Assembly: GCF_030867095.1 (NCBI RefSeq)
Contig: NC_081824.1
Location: forward strand, 148,891,433 to 148,955,432
Reading direction: 5' to 3'
From: Alligator mississippiensis
Taxonomy: Eukaryota; Chordata; Crocodylia; Alligatoridae
Length of the DNA: 64,000 bases
The translations under genes were made by a program, and so were the position numbers. Positions 35,186 through 64,000 of the stretch are shown here, in pieces. Position 1 is the stretch's first letter, and each line of letters opens with the position of its first letter. The notes below the pieces were generated by a model that searched no databases, was not told the origin of the DNA, and worked only from the letters and a program-made list of their open reading frames with translations.

Positions 35186-35191
35186 GGGGGG
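35153..35191. repeat. Homopolymer pair T11 then G21, A, G6
   Basis: Eleven Ts are followed directly by about 21 Gs, an A and six more Gs. The exact lengths are prone to sequencing error. Confidence 0.85.
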
Positions 35192-35348
35192 AACAGAGGA
35201 TTACAACCAATTATTCCTATTATATTTTTCTCTCCCTGCCCATCCCTGTGCCATGCTGTGTGGAAGCCTCACACAAGCAGAGCAGTACACCTTACTCAAC
35301 TATGCTTTTTCCTACAAACTGCTGCATGCAGGGCTAATGGGACTGTAG

Positions 35349-36305
35349 AGCAGTGATTCTCAACCTTGTTAAACTCAAGACACTCCTTGGAAAAATACCA
35401 GCTTAGTTTTCATGTGTATTTTGACTAGAGAAAAATACTAGAGTCATTCTTCTGTTGTAAAGAACCAGAAAGACCACAGCAGAGCAGAACTGTTACAACA
35501 CTATCAACTCCTATTCAAAAGCCCTGTGTTTATCCTGTGAATCATATTCTCACACTTAACAGTGCAAATATTGTGTGACAGGCTGTCACCCTTGAAAGGA
35601 TCTTAAGGCACCCTATGCCTATGTTTTTTGCCCTTTCTAGCGCTGCAACAGCATGACCCTTTGCATGAGCATGTTTTCCCGATGCTTTAAATGCCTTTCT
35701 GGTGCATTAAACTAAAACTCCTCAGATGTGGTTTAGTTTGGCTCACCGCAAAATCACGTGCTGTGTCCATGGATTCATTGCATTCAAACATAAAGGCACT
35801 CAAAAAGGTGTAGTGAGCCTCTTTGCCCACCAGATGGTGCTGGACTTTTTTGTAGTTCATCACTTTGAATTGCTTCTGCTTTCAAATTGCTTCCGCTTTT
35901 TTTTTCTTCCTTGTGCTGTGTGCCAGCTCCCTGCTCCCACAGCTGCATGTCAGGGCAAGCGGTGGAGGGCCCTGGGTCGGGGTTTGTGGGGAGAGCATGG
36001 AACTGTCCCACTCTCCTGCAGTGCCGGCTTGGGACCAGGCTTAATTTGTTCAAAACCCTAGTGCATGCAAACCCTGATGCGACATTCCAAAATAAACAAG
36101 TTTAAATTTTATAAACCTATTTAATTTAATGAGGATTAAACCCTGTGATGTGTACAGGTGCCCCATAGCATCTTTTGGCAGAAACTAACCCATTACATGC
36201 TTGTACAGAAGCTAGTGCAATAGGACTCAGATCTCAGCTGGATCTTCTGTACAGTACCACAGCACAAACAATAAAGTGGTATACATGTCTCATGGATTAA
36301 CTAGA
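35349..36305. other. Intergenic, with truncated hAT left end
   Basis: A hAT-type left end (GCAGTGATTCTCAACCTTG) begins at 35351, but no matching right end follows. The remainder, including a T-rich/GC-rich stretch at 35880-36000, shows no gene. Confidence 0.5.
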
Positions 36306-36309
36306 AACC

Positions 36310-36650
36310 TTGGGCACTTCTGCACATACTGCAGGGGTCAGGGGGAGATGGTGCTTTAATTAGAGTGGCTCTAAGAGCTACTCTAATGAAAGCGCCACAG
36401 CATCTTGTGCATCAGTGCCCCTGTGCTTCAAAATGGTGGCAGGGGCACTGAAATTAAAGCTCATTCAACAAGCTTTAGTAATTCAAGCACTCCCACCACC
36501 ATTTTGAAGCATGGGGACACTGATATACAAAATGTGGGAGGTTGCTGAAGTGCAGTAATTGCCACCCTCCAGACTCAATTAATCAAGTCTGCTTCGATGT
36601 GGTAATTACAGCGCATTGGAGCAGACTCCACACTACTGTATAGGCACTCC
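36310..36650. mobile_element. Fold-back MITE, TTTGAAGCATG family, copy 3
   Basis: Its centre is a palindrome of GTGCTTCAAAATGGTGGCAG and its complement flanking AAGCTCATTCAACAAGCTTT. The outer parts contain TTTAATTAGAGTGGCTCTAA and GACTCAATTAATCAAGTCTG. The ends GGGCACTTCTGCACATACTG and the complement of GGAGTGCCTATACAGTAGTG are inverted. No clear target duplication. Confidence 0.7.
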
Positions 36651-36979
36651 TTATATACAAGTCCCAGAACTACAAGCGTGGGATTTCAGATGCCACCTCC
36701 CCCCACCATGGTATCTCCCGATCATGGCATTTTAGGGAAGTGTTAAATTGACTAGACTAAGGCAACAAAACTCTTTGAATACTAAGAACCTAGGTGCTAT
36801 TTGTGATAAGAGAAAAAGAAGTGTTCGGTCAGAAAGAGCTTGATTTTTGTTATACATGCAAATTAAATAAGAGTGATTTTATGGAACAGTCACAGGAGGG
36901 CAGCATAGGGTAAAATAATGTATTTTCCCTTTGCTAATGATATAGTTGACATATTTGGTAAAGACTTCCAAGTGGTCGG
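36651..36979. other. Intergenic sequence downstream of URB2
   Basis: Nothing recognisable; this is the gap between the MITE and the URB2 polyadenylation site. Confidence 0.6.
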
Positions 36980-37567
36980 TGCTTTTATGCTGATACTTTA
37001 TTTGGCTTGATACAAAAGTCACAAGACAGAAATATACAAATGCTTCAGCATTTTATAAAAATCAGAGTTCGTATGGTTTTGTAACAGCAGCCAGTCATAT
37101 TAATGTAAAATATTCACAATATTTTTTTTTTAAGTAAAAAGGTGCAAGGCACTCCAAGGACATGAAGTGTCACTTACCACTGTAAGTGACAGCAGGACAG
37201 TCACACAACCCCTGTAGGTTTTGACATTGTGCATTGTTTGCTTAAATAAAAACCTTTAAGGTCCCAGACTGCAAACAGCACACGAGCAATCTCACTGATT
37301 TCAGTGGGGAGAGGCTGCAGAGATGCAGCAGTTGGCCCATATTACTACAGGCAGCACAATCAGGCCTAAGAACAGGTATTCTTCCACACCACAAGTGAAG
37401 CAGACAGGGACACAGCATTCACTTGTTTTGCTTTGCTTTTCGAAAAAACTCTCTTAGGACATGATCCCACAACCTGCCATCCATGCTAAACTGAATCAGA
37501 GCACAGAGTTTCTTGGCACTGCAAAAGATCAGGTCCTTGTCCATAATGCAACATTATTAAGGTTGTA
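36980..37567 (-). other. URB2: URB2 3' untranslated region (3' end approximate)
   Basis: Non-coding sequence between the URB2 stop and the first canonical polyadenylation signal downstream. It is AT-rich with no interspersed repeat that I recognise, which fits a retained 3'UTR. The cleavage point is inferred and not directly visible. Confidence 0.5.
36997..37002 (-). terminator. Polyadenylation signal AATAAA for URB2
   Basis: TTTATT on the plus strand reads AATAAA on the minus strand about 570 bases past the stop codon. It is the nearest canonical hexamer downstream. Cleavage would be expected 10-30 bases further, near 36975-36985. Confidence 0.5.
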
Positions 37568-62391
<24,824 letters not shown>

Positions 62392-62550
62392 TCAATAAAC
62401 ATTAGGCAAAGAATATCTAGGGTTACCCCTGTAGCAGTCTGGGATCAAATAATCACTACATCATTGCTATTTCTGGGAAGCCTGCTCAGCATCTGATGAA
62501 GCTTGTGTTATATATAGGTAACTAGCTAGGTAAGTAGACAGATATATGTA

Positions 62551-63028
62551 CAGGTTTCTCTCGCTTTATGCTGTACACGTGTTCCCCGAAAACGGGGGAT
62601 AACTTGAGTTTGTACACAGGGAACCCACTTTACAATGTAACAAATAGGGATAGGTTCCAAGACCTCTACTGCACTGACCCCCAGACCCATTTCTACCACT
62701 TCTACCCATTTCTACCGCTTCAACAAGACAATTTTGGTACTCACCAACAGCAAACAGTACACACAAGCACAGGGCACTATTATAATGGGGATGGCAACTA
62801 CAGAAACACATACTGCAGACAATGAGCGAAGGGCAGATCCACACAGAAGACTATATTTTGGTGCACGTCACTCCCAAAATGCACTGCACAAAGCAGTTGA
62901 CTGAGCTTCCTCCACATGGACCGCAGAAGAGTGAATTTACCTCACACGTAATGAGTTTTTGGTATAGAAAGAGTCACCATAAGAGCAAATTCACGCATAC
63001 AGAGCTCACGTGAAGTGAGGGAAACCTG
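62551..63028. mobile_element. Tigger/pogo-like MITE in URB2 intron 1
   Basis: The ends are inverted: CAGGTTTCTCTCGCTTTATG at the left and the complement of CAGGTTTCCCTCACTTCACG at the right. The element is flanked by TA dinucleotides (62549-62550, 63029-63030), the mariner/Tigger target signature. At 478 bases with no transposase it is non-autonomous. It lies about 250 bases from the CpG-island promoter. Confidence 0.7.
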
Positions 63029-63069
63029 TATATATTTATAGATATAGCTATCTAAAGACACATGGCTAT

Positions 63070-63072
<3 letters not shown>

Positions 63073-63101
<29 letters not shown>
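63073..63101. repeat. (CA)n microsatellite
   Basis: A pure run of about 14 CA dinucleotides, with further interrupted CA and TA-rich tracts to 63210. It abuts the promoter island and is likely length-polymorphic. Confidence 0.9.
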
Positions 63102-63103
<2 letters not shown>

Positions 63104-63281
63104 ACATATCTGTCTAGATATGTATGTACACATACACACACAACCTCTAGATACGTATATAGACCCCTCAGAGATACACTCCCCTCCCTTATAGGTACAC
63201 ACACACACAAGCATCAATAGACAGATACATACCCCAACCCGGGAACGCACCCCACCCCCCACTTCCGGCGCAGCTGCTCAC

Positions 63282-63480
63282 CCCTCACTGTGGCCGGTCC
63301 CGCGCACCCTCCCGCCACGCAGCGCCCCGCGCGCGCGTACACACGTGCTTCCGGCCGCGCGGCGACCTCTGACCCGCCCACCGCTTCCTGCTGCCAGGTC
63401 CCGCCAACCCACGGCCGCGGGCGGGGCCGGCTGCCCATTGGCCGGCGAGCCCGCGCCTGCGCAGTAGGGCGCCCCGCCCA
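63282..63480 (-). other. URB2: Probable non-coding first exon of URB2 (5' end approximate)
   Basis: The first coding exon begins with a splice acceptor, so an upstream leader exon must exist. In the CpG island the minus strand offers a strong donor, GG|GTGAGC, with the exon ending at 63282. Start sites would then lie just upstream on the minus strand, around 63.4-63.5 kb. No coding potential is claimed. An alternative donor within the island is possible. Confidence 0.35.
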
Positions 63481-63499
63481 CCCCGCCCTGCTCCTCCTC

Positions 63500-63719
63500 T
63501 TCGGGCTCGAGCGTTCGCCCGGGTCAGGCCGTCATGGAGCGGCCGCCTCGCGTTGCGGCGCCGCCTGCGGGCCTGGCACTGCCGGGGGCCGCCCTGGGGG
63601 AGGGGCGCGGCGGCAGCGCTTCGCGCCGCGGGCCGCAGTGACACGCGCCCGGCCCGGCCCGGCCCGGCCCGCCTCGCCTCGCCTCGCCTCGTGCCGCGCG
63701 GGACAGCCTGCAATGCCCA
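63500..63719 (+). other. TAF5L: Probable untranslated first exon of TAF5L (start approximate)
   Basis: The plus strand leaves the CpG island with an exon-like stretch ending at 63719, directly before a strong donor GTGAGT at 63720-63725. TAF5L, a WD40 subunit of PCAF/SAGA-type acetyltransferase complexes, is the known divergent neighbour of URB2 in human and has a non-coding first exon there. No TAF5L coding sequence is in the window, so the name rests on synteny alone. CCCGG- and CCTCG-type short tandem repeats lie at about 63650-63690. Confidence 0.5.
63534..63641 (+). CDS. Candidate upstream ORF in the TAF5L leader (35 codons)
   Basis: ATG in the context GTCATGG opens a 35-codon frame ending at TGA 63639-63641, wholly inside the inferred first exon. 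The peptide is Pro/Gly/Ala/Arg-rich, as expected from raw GC-rich sequence, so the peptide itself is probably unimportant. If transcription starts upstream of 63534, the ATG could act as a translational brake. A further ATG at 63713 is cut by the exon-1 donor. Confidence 0.3.
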   Translation: MERPPRVAAPPAGLALPGAALGEGRGGSASRRGPQ

Positions 63720-64000
63720 GTGAGTGCCCCCTCCTCCCCCCCCCCAGAGCGGGCAGCGCGTGCAGCTGCGGGGGTCAGGGGCAGCCCCCAGCTCGGGTTT
63801 GGAGGGAGGAGTTGGGTTTTGGGGGGGAGACAGTTGGGTTTGGAGGGGGGGGGCTTTTGGGGGATTTCCTGGATTTTTAGGGTTTCGGGTTTGTTTTTGG
63901 GGGGTTTTGATAGATTGGAAGGGACTTCACAAGATCATCCGTCCAGCCCCCTGCAGTAGGCAGGAAAGACAATTGGGGTCGGATAGATGGATAGATAAAT
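63720..64000 (+). other. Start of TAF5L intron 1 with CR1 3'-end fragment
   Basis: G-rich intronic sequence (long G runs at 63800-63905) runs into a short minus-strand CR1 3'-end fragment at about 63906-63965 and a GATA-type microsatellite at the window edge. Confidence 0.5.

Larger units (their letters stand above)
63241..63790. promoter_or_regulatory. CpG-island bidirectional promoter, URB2 / TAF5L
   Basis: About 550 bases are very rich in G+C and CpG, against an AT-rich background on both sides. A perfect NRF1-type site GCGCCTGCGCA is at 63453-63463. An inverted CCAAT box (ATTGG) sits near 63437-63441. ETS/GABP cores CTTCCGG occur at 63262-63268 and 63348-63354. An E-box CACGTG is at 63342-63347. 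No TATA box is apparent. The layout matches TATA-less divergent housekeeping promoters, and in human URB2 and TAF5L are head to head over a similarly short gap. Confidence 0.8.

Noticed and set aside
35351-35650. Full hAT element starting with GCAGTGATTCTCAACC
   Set aside because: No matching right end or target duplication could be found; kept only as a truncated end.
37242-37250. AATAAA on the plus strand near the URB2 3'UTR
   Set aside because: Wrong strand for URB2, and no plus-strand gene ends here.
63290-63880. 196-codon plus-strand frame and 142-codon minus-strand frame in the CpG island
   Set aside because: GC-rich sequence lacks stop codons by composition. Both frames run through the promoter and a splice donor, and the peptides are low-complexity.

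Overview
This is vertebrate nuclear DNA, most likely from a crocodilian (a turtle or other sauropsid is the fallback). The window has one spliced gene with a CpG-island promoter, many CR1 LINEs of several ages, abundant short hAT-type DNA transposons with 8-bp target duplications, Penelope-like fold-back pieces and MIR-like SINEs. There is no Alu, B1 or mammalian L1. The species is an inference from repeat content; the gene identities rest on protein similarity recalled from the human orthologues.

Right half (about 37.0-63.3 kb, minus strand): a complete URB2 gene, the nucleolar 60S ribosome-biogenesis factor. Nine coding exons join in frame through GT-AG introns into a protein I count at 1545 residues (human about 1524). 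One giant exon (55897-59287) holds about 73% of the coding sequence, and the stop codon is at 37568-37570. A non-coding first exon probably lies in the CpG island at about 63.24-63.79 kb. That island is a compact bidirectional promoter with NRF1, CCAAT, ETS and E-box motifs. The divergent plus-strand transcript is expected to be TAF5L, as in human, but only its untranslated first exon and the start of intron 1 are present. That leader carries a 35-codon upstream ORF.

Left half (1-37 kb): intergenic DNA beyond the 3' end of URB2, with no supported host gene. It is layered with transposons. The main elements are an old, nearly full-length plus-strand CR1 (about 2.0-7.5 kb) that still shows ORF1 zinc-finger and GDSL-esterase traces and endonuclease-RT traces; a young minus-strand CR1 (19.85-21.2 kb) with a long open RT frame; and an LTR-retrotransposon fossil (13811-17044, 5-bp duplication CCAGA) whose right LTR was later hit by a fold-back MITE and by a second LTR element now reduced to a solo LTR (16115-16968, duplication GGGTC). 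There are also many hAT elements whose exact target duplications can be read. Three to four of these share TAGGG..TGTGC-type ends but carry different subterminal arrays (GATTCG-rich or TTTCG-rich).

No undescribed molecular system is evident. The items most worth a second look are the URB2/TAF5L promoter and uORF, the hAT group with shared ends and divergent subterminal arrays, a hammerhead-ribozyme-like core in a Penelope-type fragment at about 25.0 kb, the nested LTR stack, and an unclassified 1.1-kb insertion inside the old CR1.
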